A DNA stretch of 64,000 nucleotides from Ricinus communis (lineage: Eukaryota > Streptophyta > Magnoliopsida > Malpighiales > Euphorbiaceae), in assembly GCF_019578655.1 (NCBI RefSeq), contig NC_063260.1, positions 11,782,501 through 11,846,500 of the forward strand, in the 5' to 3' direction. The notes beneath the pieces are model-generated. The model ran no database searches and was not told where the DNA came from. It worked only from the letters and a program-made list of their open reading frames with translations. The position numbers and the translations under genes were made by a program. This document shows positions 48,484-64,000 of the stretch, in pieces (position 1 is the first letter of the stretch; each line of letters begins with the position of its first letter).

Positions 48484-49300
48484 AAGCTCCCAAGCAGGGG
48501 TGGCTCAGTGGAGTAGTCGTTCTGATGCTAGTGCCATTGCCGTAAATACTATCGCGGAATGTAAAAGCATTGAGCTTGATATAATCTATGAGAACTTGAA
48601 AAAGCAACCATATCCCTTGCAGTAAGGCCTTTATTCTGAAAGCGAGAAATAAGTTGTCAAGGCCATCTTCAAAGCTAGGCAGCTCGCTGTTAGGTAGAGC
48701 TCGACTTGTGCACTAGTTGAGTCTTCTCTGCCGAGCTTCACTGTCCATAGTGAACCAGCCACCTGATATCTTTTGATAACTCTCATCATGAATGAACTTT
48801 CTGGTCTCTGGGTTTAGATTAGGTGCTAGATATCAATTGAGCAGAGTGTTAATAAGAACAGCAGCCACCTCAGCCAAGATATCTGCCCAAGAACAATTCC
48901 AGGACATACTCTACTTCAGTTTCTGCTTTATCGGGCAGTGCAGCTTTTCACTCTGGATAAGATGGAGTCCTATCAAGCAAGATAGAGACATCACAACCCC
49001 TGTAAAATCAAGGATATTCATGCATGAACTATTAATGCTCACAGCAAAAAAAAAATTTAAATTAGTATCAGTCTCAGTAAGTCCCAGAAAAAGGAATGCA
49101 TCAAAGTGCAGACGAATAAGAGACGTTGCGCCTCTGTCTTGTGCAATAGTTCTAATAGAAATTGGAAAAGTAGCGAGAGTAATAGGATTACGATTTGTCA
49201 TAAAATCTGGAGGTCAGTTGAGTCTAGCATGCTGCGTTGAACAGCAGAAACATAAATATTGCAGCTGTTACCTTTGCTGGAGATAAATTGGAGTTGCCAT
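48484..49300 (-). pseudogene. Decayed class III peroxidase copy in the peroxidase array
   Basis: The segment aligns along its length with the three intact peroxidases downstream. The ATG at 49300 opens ATGGCAACTCC but the signal-peptide frame soon meets stops. The distal block [11 protein letters not shown] is altered to SLIRLHFDA followed by unrelated residues, losing the catalytic His region. Exon 2 retains QGCDVSI-like and [12 protein letters not shown] traces but lacks the stretch encoding [12 protein letters not shown]. Exons 3 and 4 (48770-48484) keep GxxWTVKLG-like and [12 protein letters not shown] traces with frameshifts. Everything after the first third of exon 4 is missing, so the C-terminal Cys region is gone. 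Cannot encode an active enzyme. Confidence 0.85.
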
Positions 49301-50399
49301 TTTCTTTCTGATTCTCATGATGTACAATGTTAAGTTTCTTATTTAAATAAATGGAGAAGCTTTTAGGAAGGCTAATACAAGAAAAAGAAATTTTTCTTTT
49401 TGACAGAAATACAAGAAAAAGAATTAAAGAAATGCCTCGTTATTATCAATATTATTTTTATATGGATAACATATGCTATCACTACTGTCACTTTATTTTT
49501 TATTTTATAACTATTTAATAGTCATTACAATTTTATTTATATAATAATTCATTTCAACTACTATTTTTGTTAAAGAATTAATAATTAGATTTCAAAGCCT
49601 TTCTATAATTAAAAGCAACATAATAGATATTTAAATATAAAGAATAAACAATTCTATTTAAATTTATTTTTTATTTTAATATTTTACTAATATAATAAAT
49701 ATTTCTATTAAGCTAAACATTAAATAAATATAAAGATTAATATCCTGACTCTTTTATTATTGCTTAACACTGGAAAGCTCTAACACAATAAATATACATC
49801 AAAACTTTAAATTAGAGTCAATTATGAGTATATTATAAATATTTTAAATTTTAATATTAGATAATTGATATATATTTTATTATTAAAATTAATAAATATT
49901 TATTAGTTTAAGATACATGTCAAATATACATCAATTCTGAACAACTGTGGTCACCGGTCTTTTTTGCTGCCGTGCATCCTTCTGTTACGACCAAATTAAA
50001 TCCTCCCACTCGCTTTTGTGCTGTTTATGGATGAATTCAAACACGACCTAGCTACCTTTTGCTTCCCATTTGACACAAAGAAAAGAAAACTTTGAAGGCA
50101 ATTGGGAACTTCATATTTTCTTTTAGAATAAATTTATACTTTTGTTATTTAATAAAAAATAAATAATATTATCTTTAAAGTATTTTTAATATATTCTTTA
50201 TATACGTTAAATATTTTTATTTTAAAAATTTATATAATAAAATCACACTTCAGTACATTTTTTATTTTTTAAATAAAAAATAAAAATTAATTTAATTTTT
50301 TTATATATAGAGAGTCAAACTTTATTTTTTATTTTTTATTTATTAAATATATTATCAGTGTTTATACACTTGATTAATTAATATTTGTAATTTTTATTT

Positions 50400-50594
50400 T
50401 TCTATAGATAAAAATTAAAAAAATAAAATAAAATCATTAATACTTATGGAACAAAAATAAAATATAATATAAAATATAAAAAGTCAATTAGATTTAAATA
50501 AGATATTTTATTCTTTATATTTTAATATTCTTTAAAATACATTTTATTATAAAAACCATACTCTTTAAAAGAAAAAGTACTTTGAGAATGCTCC
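50400..50594. repeat. Right part of a second MITE-like copy related to 25183-25742
   Basis: AATACTTATGGAACAAAAAT, then TTCTTTAAAATACATTTTAT, ACTCTTTAAAAGAAAAAGTAC and terminal GAGAATGCTCC match the order of blocks at about 25405-25742. The final AATGCTCC is the reverse complement of GGAGCATT, in keeping with MITE ends. The left boundary may extend to about 50165 but is too AT-rich to place. Confidence 0.45.
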
Positions 50595-50644
50595 TAATAA
50601 TTTAATTATTATTTGTTTAATCAAATATGAGAATATTAATACAA

Positions 50645-50647
<3 letters not shown>

Positions 50648-50690
<43 letters not shown>
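50648..50690. repeat. (TA)n microsatellite
   Basis: An uninterrupted TA dinucleotide run of about 21 units lies in intergenic DNA. It is the longest simple repeat in the window and likely to vary in length between individuals. Confidence 0.95.
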
Positions 50691-50694
<4 letters not shown>

Positions 50695-51258
50695 TATTTA
50701 TTAAAATCATTAACAAAAATTATTTATTTTGAATTAATCTTTTGTAACATAAAAAAGAATTATTCTTTTTAGATTATAATTAATAAACCATATGTAGGGC
50801 CTTACTGGAGACAAGGGAAAGAAAACATGAATCTTGTAATTTCATAGGAAGAAAAATCAATATCTGGACAATTTTATGAATTAGTACGAGAAATTTAAAT
50901 AAATCTGCAGGAGTGAGTACTGGAAATATATACTGAGAACAATTATATAGTAATATTTTTGCTCTTTATTTGTATATCAGGTTTTGTATACTACGTATGT
51001 GTATATATATAATCACTAAATTGTCAATGGAATTATGGCAATTAATTACGTATGTATATCATAATAACAAGCTAAAACTAAATTAATCAAATGAATTACG
51101 AGTATGAGAAAGAGTAAACGAAGTACAGTGTTTTACAGTTGATGAAATAATAAAAGGAATGACAAATAATTTGTTGAGGGATACTTATGTTATAGCTAGC
51201 AAATATTCATTTACAGTTAATCAATGAGAGATGACAACACTAAAAAGGACAGCACAGA

Positions 51259-52517
<1,259 letters not shown>

Positions 52518-52660
52518 TGATATTCTTTCTTTATATGATATCAAGGATTAACAGAACTACGTTTCTTTTTGTAAACTTTTAATTTGTAAAGCTAAAATAA
52601 TACTAGAAGAGAAGAGTGCAGAAATAAAAGAAGATGGAGAAAAAGGAAGACAATGATCAG

Positions 52661-52669
52661 CTTATATAG
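52661..52669 (-). promoter_or_regulatory. TATA box of peroxidase copy A
   Basis: On the minus strand CTATATAAG lies about 145 nt before the start codon. The block continues downstream into a purine-rich leader with TCCATCTTC on the opposite sense (GATGGAGAA on plus). The same TATA-plus-leader arrangement is present upstream of copies B and C. Confidence 0.75.
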
Positions 52670-54716
52670 AGAAATAAGGTCAGCGCGCATTAGGCTTTGT
52701 CCAGGTCTCTATTTTTGAGCCACGAACGCGTATAGCCGCTATAAGTTGTTTATTTTATGACCGGATCTTAACTATCTCAATCAGCCCTTCCACCGGCTTT
52801 CTGTTTTTGGAGGAACATGGACTTTGACATGCATAAATAATATTTTATTTTCCTCTATTTTGGGATAGGAGCATGCATTATCTTAAAGTTTTAACTCTGG
52901 ATGCATGCAACTAGAAAATTCTACGGTGATAAAATGGATTAAGCAGTCAAAGAAAAGAGAAATGTAGTACAGCTGTAAGAAGCCATGGGCAGTGGTCATA
53001 AATGACTCATTAGTAACTAGTTAATTAAGTGCTAACCTGGCATTATGCCCACTAACAGTACTAAAATAATTTAACTGACGCCAGTTCAAAAATAAAAATA
53101 AACTGACAATCCAATCCTGTGTAGAACTTTGAAGTTAAAGACATGTTAATGGTCAAACCTTTCGTGCTATGGCAGATTCTTGGCCTTGTCTGCTAAATTG
53201 TTGGTAATGAAATAATCATAGGATTCCCTCAAGTCAAAGGGTTTATGAACGGCGAGCGGAGGAGAGATAGGATGATTGCCAGTGCCACCACGCGTTTCTG
53301 CCATTTCTTTTATTTTAACAATTACTACGTGAAAAGTAGAAGAGCAAAACCCCATATGTTTTACCAAGGACATTCACAAGCATGCAATTATTGAATCAAG
53401 GTCTTCCCTGAGCATTTGTAGTTTTGCATGTAGATCATGCCAACTATTATTTAGAGTACTGCCTTGCCTTGTTGTATAAGATCACAATCAACTTTATCTA
53501 ATCAATCATTTTATATAACTATGATTTTATTAGCCTCTAACTTCAAATAAAAAGTTGACTTGTTAAATCTATTTTATTTTATTTTTTCTTTGTTTTCCAG
53601 AAATAAGACCTATAATGTACATACATCCCTGAGTGTATGACCCGAGCAAGTACTACTAGAGATGAGATGAGAATATTCAGCCATCTCCTAAAATTATATG
53701 TTTCTAACTCAAATATATTTTGAGCCTTCAAAGGAGTTGTAATCATAATTCAAGGTCCACCCTGTTTTATTACAAGGTATGCAATCAAACGTACAAAAGA
53801 ATTATCCACTAAAAGAAATTTTTGATTTTTGGATATTCTAATACTGCCACATTTTATTTGGTTGTCCCAAAAATAGTTTTGCAATAGGATTCTTTGAAAG
53901 TTAAACATCCATTCCTATTCCCATTTCCAAGTGTACCAAATACCTCTATACAGTATGTTTGATCCCATTCCTAAGTTTAACAAATAGAGTTCATATTAGA
54001 TTAATATATATATTTTCGCTTATATAATATGAGATGCCCATGTCTCTTTAAAATTAAAGGGCAAAAGGAAAAAAGAAAAGATGGAGGAAGACACTGGTAT
54101 CCTGCATCTTGTAATATTTAAGATGGAAAAAAAAAAACATGATAAAAAATGGAGGGCTATAACTCAATCCTTTTTTAATTCAACTTCAGATTAGTGACAT
54201 GACAACCAGCGTTAATCATTAATAATCAGGGATTCTAATTCTAAAACTACTGAGAGTGATGGTCAATTTTTTTGGTTACGATTAACAGTCCTTTTCAAAA
54301 AAAGGCTGGGGGGTTTAGGAAATGGATTGTGCTGATTTTAGCATTGTCAACCTCATAATCAATTGTTTTTTAGGTGGAGATTAGGATTTGAGACTCTTTT
54401 AGTACAAAAGAAAAATTAATTACAGGCAACATTTGAATTATTTATTTAGTACATCTCTCCATTAGATTTGAGGTGTGCATCAAATTGGAGACTTGAACGC
54501 GAAAATCTTAAATTAATAAAATGAATTATTAACAAAATTGAAATTACTGAAAAAGAAACGAATTACACATGAGGACTTAAACATTTTTTTTTCTTTACAT
54601 TTGATGAATTAAAAAGGAGAAACTGCAGATTTATAAATAAAGGGAACAACAAGTTAATGCATCCATCTACAACTAATAGTAGACGAAGTGATCATAAGGT
54701 TCAAGAACGGAGGTAG
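52670..54716. other. Spacer between peroxidase copies A and B
   Basis: About 2 kb of AT-rich DNA upstream of copy A and downstream of copy B, so it should contain copy A's regulatory region. One small candidate ORF at 53167-53304 (minus) is listed separately. No other gene recognised. Confidence 0.5.
53167..53304 (-). CDS. Candidate small protein (45 aa), unrecognised
   Basis: An ORF with a good initiation context (GAAATGGC) runs from 53304 to a TAG at 53169-53167. It encodes a soluble, charged peptide starting MAETRGGTGNHPI, continuing SPPLAVHKPFDLRESYDYF and ending LADKAKNLP. Base composition is closer to the surrounding exons than to the flanking AT-rich DNA, and the residue mix looks protein-like, but no homologue, domain or splice partner is recognised. 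It could be a genuine short gene, an exon relic, or chance. Confidence 0.35.
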   Translation of the reverse strand: MAETRGGTGNHPISPPLAVHKPFDLRESYDYFITNNLADKAKNLP

Positions 54717-56034
<1,318 letters not shown>

Positions 56035-56130
56035 TTCGTAATTAAGCTAACGTAGCAAATTAAAGAAGAAGTGATATATAATGATTGAAGCTGATAAATT
56101 CAGATGGAGAAGAAAGTAAGAGCTTGTCAC

Positions 56131-56139
56131 CTTATATAG
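56131..56139 (-). promoter_or_regulatory. TATA box of peroxidase copy B
   Basis: CTATATAAG on the minus strand lies about 97 nt upstream of the start codon, within a block that matches copy A (TATATAGAGAAA followed by GGTCAGC on plus, and GATGGAGAA on the leader side). Confidence 0.75.
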
Positions 56140-57762
56140 AGAAAAGGGTCAGCTCTAATCTATTAGCATTTGTTATTGTCCGAGTCACCACATCAAGCGG
56201 TTACGCGTAATCACTATTCAACTTTGATGCCTTAATCGATTTCTTAATGAGACCAAATTCGTTTTTCTTGACTTTTGCGCTCCCATACAATACAAATAAT
56301 ATGCATGCAGTGTGGATATATCAGACTTAGAAATATTCTTTTGCGATTAATTTGTTATTTTCCTGTATATATTAATCAAATTGTACTGCAAAATTCCGAA
56401 GGATCGATGTTAGCTTGGTCTAAGAACTATACTCAAAAACATTATTTAAAACCAAAACATTATATTAATCAAAGTCAAGGGTTTTTAGGCAATTACCCAG
56501 ATAGCGATGGGTTTTTGCCAATAGAAATTGCTATGTCAACTCTCCAGTGGCAATATTTTACGAGTCAAAAGCTTGTTATCATCTATGGCTAAATCCTTTT
56601 TCTTTTGATTCAAATGCTAAACAAATAATTTTAAGCGATCCAAATCTTGATATCATGGTGAAAATGGGACGTCCATGCATATTGAATCTTCTTTTTTTCG
56701 GAGAGTGGACGCAATTTGAATCTTTCTTGTTCCAATTTAAGGGCTTATTACTTAAATATGCTTTTTTCTTTAAACAACAATAATGCCGGAATAGTTTTAG
56801 GCATAATTATAACAACTCAAGTTGAAAATTATTTGTAAAATTAATGGAATTGGAACCAGTTAAAAGTATATATTAATTAACTGAAGTATATAATTTGTTA
56901 AGTTAATAAAATATTTTTTAATATTTTTAGCCTATTTCAAGTGACAAAAACATTAACTTTTGAAAGTAAAAGGTTTTACATTCAAATCATCTATATGATT
57001 TTTTATTTTATGGCGAATATAAAAGACTAACTACTTTATATTATATAATATACAGCCTATTGATTTTTTTTTTTGAATATTTTCCTTTTTGGTATAAAAA
57101 ATAAAATATTTTTAATTTTAATTTATTATTTAATTAAATAACTAAAATTTATAAATAAATAGAAAAATAAATAAATTTAAGATTTTGATCAAGATATGAA
57201 ACTAACAAGCAGCTAAGCCTATAATACTAATCAAATAAGTAATTTAATATACTTAATCACTAGGATATATTTGGTCGGAGGCTATGTTATTTTTAAAAAT
57301 TCAGATGATATCTTAATTCGAAGCATTTTCTGAAGTTAGAAATATAAGATTTTTATTTCTTTTGAAATAAAATTAAACAAAAAAATAAAAGAAAGAAAAA
57401 AATCTCGCTCCTGGGTTAAAGGAGGTTCAAGTAGTCAAGCTTTTCTTAAGATGGGCCTGGGCTATACATTTTTCTTTTCATCCTTCTTACTCAATTTCAT
57501 TGTTTCTTCAATGAATTTGTTCGTGTTTCTTTATTAAAAAAGGCCATGGGTCCAGAAAGATAACAGTGAGAAAGGGCAACACAATCTTTTCATTTATTCA
57601 ATTATGGAAAAGAATTACAGATGACATTTCACAAATAACATATGCGCACTTTACACTTGAGATTGGAAAAAAAGAAAAGAAAAAGAGCAACAAATTTATA
57701 GAAAAAGAAGAGCACACTCATCTACGATTGACCAAACTTTAAGAGAGTTACAAAAACATTCA
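56140..57762. other. Spacer between peroxidase copies B and C
   Basis: Upstream DNA of copy B followed by AT-rich sequence and the 3' flank of copy C. Overlapping plus-strand ORFs at 56275-56783 are open but match no family and have no good start context. No gene supported. Confidence 0.5.
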
Positions 57763-59050
<1,288 letters not shown>

Positions 59051-59193
59051 TTTCTATGGTTTTTCTCTATATAGCGGGAGTAAAAGAAATGTATTAATGG
59101 AAAGAGATCAGAGGATGAGGGTGTTTCCGATACTGGAAAATTAAGCAAGATAATTAAGAGTTGAGATGGAGAAGAAGAAAAGGTGGCGATGAA

Positions 59194-59202
59194 CTTATAT
59201 AG
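59194..59202 (-). promoter_or_regulatory. TATA box of peroxidase copy C
   Basis: CTATATAAG on the minus strand lies about 145 nt before the ATG, with GAGATGGAGAAGAAG (plus strand) in the leader. This is the same core promoter arrangement as in copies A and B. Confidence 0.75.
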
Positions 59203-62200
59203 AGATTAGAGATCAATAAATTGCACGTGAGAAGCAGTCTTATGCAGGCAGCCAGTAAGTGTTCCAAGTTTGATGCCTCTAACTTGATTCAGACTTGAAG
59301 TTTTCTTTATTTCACAAAATTTGAATTGTCAAAGGTTACTCATAAAGTTGAATATGCAGTCCAGTTGTAGGGGGTGATTTCATATCACTAATTTAATCTC
59401 TCAACTATGTGAAATAACCATGCATTTAGAAACAATGTAAGGATAATTAATATAAAATATGTGCTTATTTGATTCACCTTTAATATCTCAATATTTAATT
59501 GCTCAAGTATTGAGTTAACAATTTCTTATAAACACTTTTCAAATTTATAATTATAATTAATGAATGTTGAGTTATCAAACACATTTTAATAAATTGAAAC
59601 CATTTGTTTGATAATAAGTTGGGGATCAATGATTGTGGCCCTCTAATTACCACTGGCACTGACTGCTACTTAATAGTAATGTGATAACTCATCTTTGTCA
59701 ATTTGTTTTTCTTTTTCTTAGAAAAAGAAATTCTGATTTATTTTCATATAACTTAAAAGGGACATATGTTTCCTTAAGACATGTTGACAATAGTTGGATA
59801 AAGTTGAAAAATCTGATCCACAATGGTCCTTACGTAAACTAAAAAACTTTCTGCTTGCACTCTATTAGTATTATTTATTTTCGTCTTCTTGTTAATAATT
59901 CTACATAATTAATGCACGTGATTAAATATTAGTCTTAACCTGGAGGTATTATAATGTGCCAAAAGAAAGAATGAGTAAACTTATTATTTGTATGATAATC
60001 AATGCACTGAATAAATAAAAGAAACTCATCCACAAATAACAAGTAACCTTATTTATATTCGCTTAATTCTTTTAGAAATACCCATCAATTTTGGCGTTTA
60101 ATGTATTCAGCAAAACTTTTGATCGTAAAGTTATAGTCAAATGAGACATCAACCTTATTTGTTTTGATGTTTTAAAAATATAATAACAATAATAATAAAC
60201 CAAATTGGATTATATATTTGTTTTCTTGAAATGGAACTTATTTTCTCTTCAATTATATCTGCTGATGGTCAGGATTTATGACTTTAAGGATAAAAAGGAA
60301 CCAACTACTTTGGACATAAGTTGGCAATCTGCCGTATGAGAGTTTTGCTCCTCCTATTCATTGAAATACCTAATTCCTTAGTTAAGCCTACAAAAAAATC
60401 AACATTGAAATTAATTTGTTCGCCACATCAAGTTGCATTTAACACTAAATATTTTGTAGTATTTAAAAATTAAAAATTAAATCTTTTATTTAAGTTTAAT
60501 ATAAATTTATATTTTATTATTATTTCTATAAGTATTAATTATTTTAATCAAAAATAAAAATTATAAATATTAATTAACTAAATACATATATTTATTAAAT
60601 ATGAAATAGAGTCAAATTAATTATTTATTTTATATTTAAATAAAATATTAAATATTGTGCTATAGCGGGGGTTGAGCTATATGCATGTTAAAAAGAAACA
60701 TTCAGTTGTGCTAACATTATCTTTGATGGTTCGTTATAATGTTCATTTTTGGCCTTTATATACGATTGATATATTTATGACCAAGACAATTCTGACAAGA
60801 CCAGCCATCTACAGATGCATTTTCCTGGCAATAGACCTTTTACCTGCTCCCTCCCCGACTAAACATGGTCTTAACTCAGCAGCCTTACACATTGTTCTGT
60901 TAATATATATATATATATATGGAAAATGAGTTGTAAAATAGGTAAACATCTTTTAACCAACTAAAATTTGAGATTGTTTATTTATATTGTTTTTTTATGA
61001 ATTTATAATATAGTATATTGTTAATGTTTTATCAGTATCATTTTTTTAATAAAATTATGACATCATTATCTTTATTTTTATTTTTATCCTTTTTTTATAG
61101 TCATAAAATTTAAATAGCTGCTGTAAATATAAAATTATTCTTTTTTAGTATTTTTAAATAATTTTTTAGTTTTATTTTATTTATATTTTTATATATTTTA
61201 ATTATATTTTAATATATTTTTTAAACATATATCTTCTTGTTATCGAAAGTAATTAGTTGTTTTAAAAAACATATAATATCGTTCAATTTATGGATATCAA
61301 ATATAAAGATATAAAATAAAAATAATGAATCTATTTCATTTAGCTGGATTCACAAATGATGCAACTTAAATGATATTTTTGAAAAAAATCATCAAAAATA
61401 ACTTTTTTTAAGTCTTAAAAATAAAATTGAAAAAAAGCTGTATCACATGAAAGTTCTTCGATATATGATTCCAATTAGTAATGCACTTAAGTCAATCCGG
61501 TCTATGAAGCTAAGTGGTTTGACATAAGTCTTTTCTGAAAAAATAATTTATATTTATTAAAATTATATTAAATATTTTAATTTATATTAATTAAATATGT
61601 GTTTAAATATTCATTGTTTAAACGTTAATATTTATTGTTTGTTAACTTAATTTTCTTGAAAAAATATGTGTACCACAATATAAATATTTAAAATATAACT
61701 TTAGCTTAAAATCTTTTATTTATTTACCAACTGTATAAGGACTATTTGCGTTATCTTCATATTATATATATTCATTTGAATGAATTAGTGAATATGATTT
61801 TCATTGATGATAAATATCCATTGACAAACTAATGAATAATATGCTTATAAATGATGAATTTTTATATCAATTATAAAAAAATTTCAATATGCATCACAAA
61901 AATAATAAAGACTTTCATAACTAATTAATATTTTTATTTAAAAATATTAATAAATATTATATATGCAAACAATGAATATTGTAATACTAAATAATAAATA
62001 TTAATAATGAATAATACACGAAACAAAATGAATATGAACATTAATCGAATGAATATTAAATTCACAAAATAATAAATATTTAAATATAAAAAATTAATTA
62101 TTATAGAATATTACATTTAATGGACATTATACATATGAAAAAAATGAACATTTTACTACATGTAATTGAACAAAAAGATATTAATATGTATCTTGTCTAA

Positions 62201-63357
62201 TAAAAACGTCATGTGTTACTATGTTCTGACACATATAATTTTCATTTTAACACGTGTATTTTATTGACACGTAAAATTTAAATTTATATATAATTTTATA
62301 GTTTTTATTAATTGATTGATAACTTTTATATTATTCTTTTAATAAAATCTCAAAATATAAAAATACTAATAAAGACGTTAAAAATATTTAATTTATTATT
62401 ATTTTTTAAGAATTTAAATAATTATAAAATATTAAAACCTATTTGATTTTATATATAAATTTAATTTATATTATCATTTATAATCAAAATAATTACTATA
62501 GTAGTATAACAGACGGGTAATTGACTAGTTTTCATAAATATATAAAAATATTTATGTGTTAAACTCATTTTATTATAATTTTAAAAAATAAAAATATTAT
62601 GTGTGAAAAATAAATACATATATCAAAATAAATTTTTTTAAAATAATAACAGTAAAATAATTATAATAATTATATAAAACACAAATAAACACGACTAATT
62701 TTTATAAATATATAAGAAGTTTATTCAATGAATAATTTTTGTAGATTTAATTTATTATAATATAAAAATTTAAATGCGCATTATACAATTTCAAAACAAA
62801 GAAGTCCCACATTATACAATTTAAAAAAAAAATAATAAGTAAAGAGTAGTTGCATTTTGTTCTCCTCTCACCACAGGTGTTTATAGATTAATTGTCACTC
62901 TGGTAACTAATTAGGCCCAGCCATTTAACTTTGAGCCTCATAGCGTACAGAGCTTAGAACCTTCACTTCATTGGAGTTGCAATGTTTTCCAGATTACTTG
63001 CCCCAATTTTCATCTTTATTTTATTATCATTGTTCATCTTACTCAACTCACAGTTCTCGTACCAACACTAACATAATGGATCTCCTATTCCAATGTGTAT
63101 GTAATATTATGTTAACTGAGAGCAGCTAACAGCAAATCATAAGCACGCCCACAAACAGGAAAACAACTTCCTTGTATATACATGTGCATATGCTGTCTGT
63201 GTATGTATTTACAGACACAGACGTAAACATCCACTCGAGTTTTAGCGGGAAAACAGAACCGCTTACACAAGGCACCTAGCATTGAAAAATCTGATGTTAG
63301 AAGAACATATACATTTTGCCTTGAAAATTATAGTAGTAATTGGCTATGATATCTATA
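59203..63357. other. AT-rich intergenic region between the peroxidase array and the PPR gene
   Basis: About 4.1 kb. The first few hundred bases should hold the copy C upstream regulatory region. From about 60400 the DNA is extremely AT-rich, with a (TA)n run at 60904-60919. The 62210-62290 part (ACACGTGTATTTTATTGACACGTAAAATTTAA) is an inverted relative of 20770-20800, pointing to a shared repeat. No gene or RNA gene recognised. The last 500 bp or so (62870-63357) is less AT-rich and probably includes the PPR gene's 3' UTR. Confidence 0.5.
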
Positions 63358-64000
63358 TTATATTGCCTCGAAGCTCTCCTGCATCCATTTGGCTTGCATT
63401 TGTAGCCCTGCATCTCTCAAGGCGTTGAAAGCAGATCGGTATAGTCTTCCATCCAACTGTGTGCCTTCTGTTTTTATGTCCTGAAGAAGCTTCAACAACT
63501 CATCGATTCGGCCAATTTTCGAGAAAACCCCAACCATGACTCCTGCCACAGCTTTATCAATCACTCCTCCATTAAATCTGTACTCATGATAGTATCTCAC
63601 ACACGTTTCAAACTCCTTAGCCTTATTGTACGCGGCAATTACACTAGTATAAGTTACCTTATCAGGCGCCACTTTCCTTCTCTTCATTTCCTTCCACAGC
63701 TTCTCCACCTGCCTCAAGTTCTTGACTCTCCCATGCATATCCAACAATGAATTGTATATCCATACATTTGGTTCACACCCCTTTACTTTCATTTTCGCTA
63801 CGAGCCTCATTGCATCTCTTGTCCTTCCTGTCTTTCCATACATTGCGACTATGCTAGAATATGCCACAACACATTTGTCGAATCCTTTTCCCTGCATCTC
63901 CAAGAACACCATTTCAGCTTTTGAATATAACCCAGTTCGACAATATGCGTTTATTATCGAAGCATATGTCACCTGTCCAGGTTCACAGCCATCAGATTTC
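63358..64000 (-). CDS. Pentatricopeptide repeat (PPR) protein, C-terminal part, 5' end off the right edge
   Basis: The frame is open from the window edge to a TAA-type stop at 63358-63360, giving the last 213 residues. At least five tandem 35-residue P-type PPR motifs are visible: TYASIINAYCRTGLYSKAE, AYSSIVAMYGKTGRTRDAM, IYNSLLDMHGRVKNLRQVE, TYTSVIAAYNKAKEFETC and a diverged AGVMVGVFSKIGRIDELL. The tail is RLYRSAFNALRDAGLQMQAKW. There is no DYW or E domain, so it is a P-class PPR, a class that usually binds organellar RNA. The C-terminus recalls Arabidopsis At5g13770, but that assignment is from memory. The N-terminal targeting peptide and most repeats lie beyond position 64000. No intron in the visible part, as is usual for PPR genes. 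Confidence 0.92.
   Translation of the reverse strand, partial: KSDGCEPGQVTYASIINAYCRTGLYSKAEMVFLEMQGKGFDKCVVAYSSIVAMYGKTGRTRDAMRLVAKMKVKGCEPNVWIYNSLLDMHGRVKNLRQVEKLWKEMKRRKVAPDKVTYTSVIAAYNKAKEFETCVRYYHEYRFNGGVIDKAVAGVMVGVFSKIGRIDELLKLLQDIKTEGTQLDGRLYRSAFNALRDAGLQMQAKWMQESFEAI

Larger units (their letters stand above)
49301..51258. other. AT-rich spacer between the peroxidase pseudogene and the first intact peroxidase
   Basis: Contains AATGGAGAAGC near 49351, a trace of the GATGGAGAA leader motif of the intact copies. A MITE-like repeat runs to about 50594 and a long (TA)n tract lies at 50648-50690. No gene recognised. Confidence 0.5.

Noticed and set aside
48911..49201. Minus-strand ORF of 96 codons over the peroxidase pseudogene
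   Set aside because: An accidental open frame mixing peroxidase frames and intron sequence.
56275..56783. Overlapping plus-strand ORFs upstream of peroxidase copy B
   Set aside because: No family match; they lie in promoter-proximal and AT-rich DNA with no splice or start support.

Overview
This window is nuclear DNA from a flowering plant, almost certainly a eudicot. Genes are split by AT-rich GT-AG introns, gene-to-gene gaps are AT-rich and up to 13 kb long, every recognisable protein has its closest family in plants (class III peroxidases, trihelix factor, PUX protein, P-class PPR), and the repeats are plant types (Au-like SINE, Ty1/copia, non-autonomous DNA elements). The codon style and copia family recall Euphorbiaceae (Ricinus-like), but that is a weak inference.

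Layout. (1) 1005-8839, minus: SNF2-family remodeller CHR19/ETL1-like; ten exons are visible and the last ones lie beyond the left edge. A degenerate tRNA-derived SINE sits in its last visible intron. (2) 11824-15316, minus: complete seven-exon bHLH factor of the bHLH112/123 type, including short terminal exons below usual ORF size. (3) 15.6-29.6 kb: gene-poor, AT-rich DNA with a perfect 33-bp hairpin, a 3 x 21-bp tandem repeat and SINE/MITE-like remnants. (4) 29608-34253, plus: ten-exon PUX7-like UBA/UAS/UIM/UBX protein with two probable GC-AG introns. (5) 36540-39369, plus: two-exon trihelix factor with an overlapping out-of-frame uORF. (6) 40.5-41.7 kb: decayed Ty1/copia fragment with one LTR. 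(7) 43224-45382, plus: SWI/SNF subunit SWP73/BAF60 (SWIB domain), followed by a GAGCTC-rich transposon-like element and an RNase H-like relic. (8) 48.5-59.2 kb, minus: tandem array of secreted class III peroxidases: three intact four-exon genes and one decayed copy, all in one orientation, with a shared TATA-box region upstream of the intact copies. (9) 63358-64000, minus: 3' end of a PPR protein that runs off the right edge.

Functional picture. The genes do not form a pathway. Two are chromatin-remodelling factors (a CHR19-type ATPase and a SWP73-type accessory subunit), two are transcription factors, one is a CDC48 adaptor, one is probably an organelle RNA-binding protein, and the peroxidase array is a local tandem family expansion. 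The PUX7-like gene and PER4/PER5-like peroxidases are also neighbours in Arabidopsis as I recall it, which suggests old conserved linkage. I found no clearly novel biological system. The most unusual points are the paired GC-AG introns, the trihelix uORF, the perfect hairpin and the peroxidase cluster with its conserved promoter block.

Exon borders were placed by hand from splice sites, reading-frame continuity and family homology remembered without database access.
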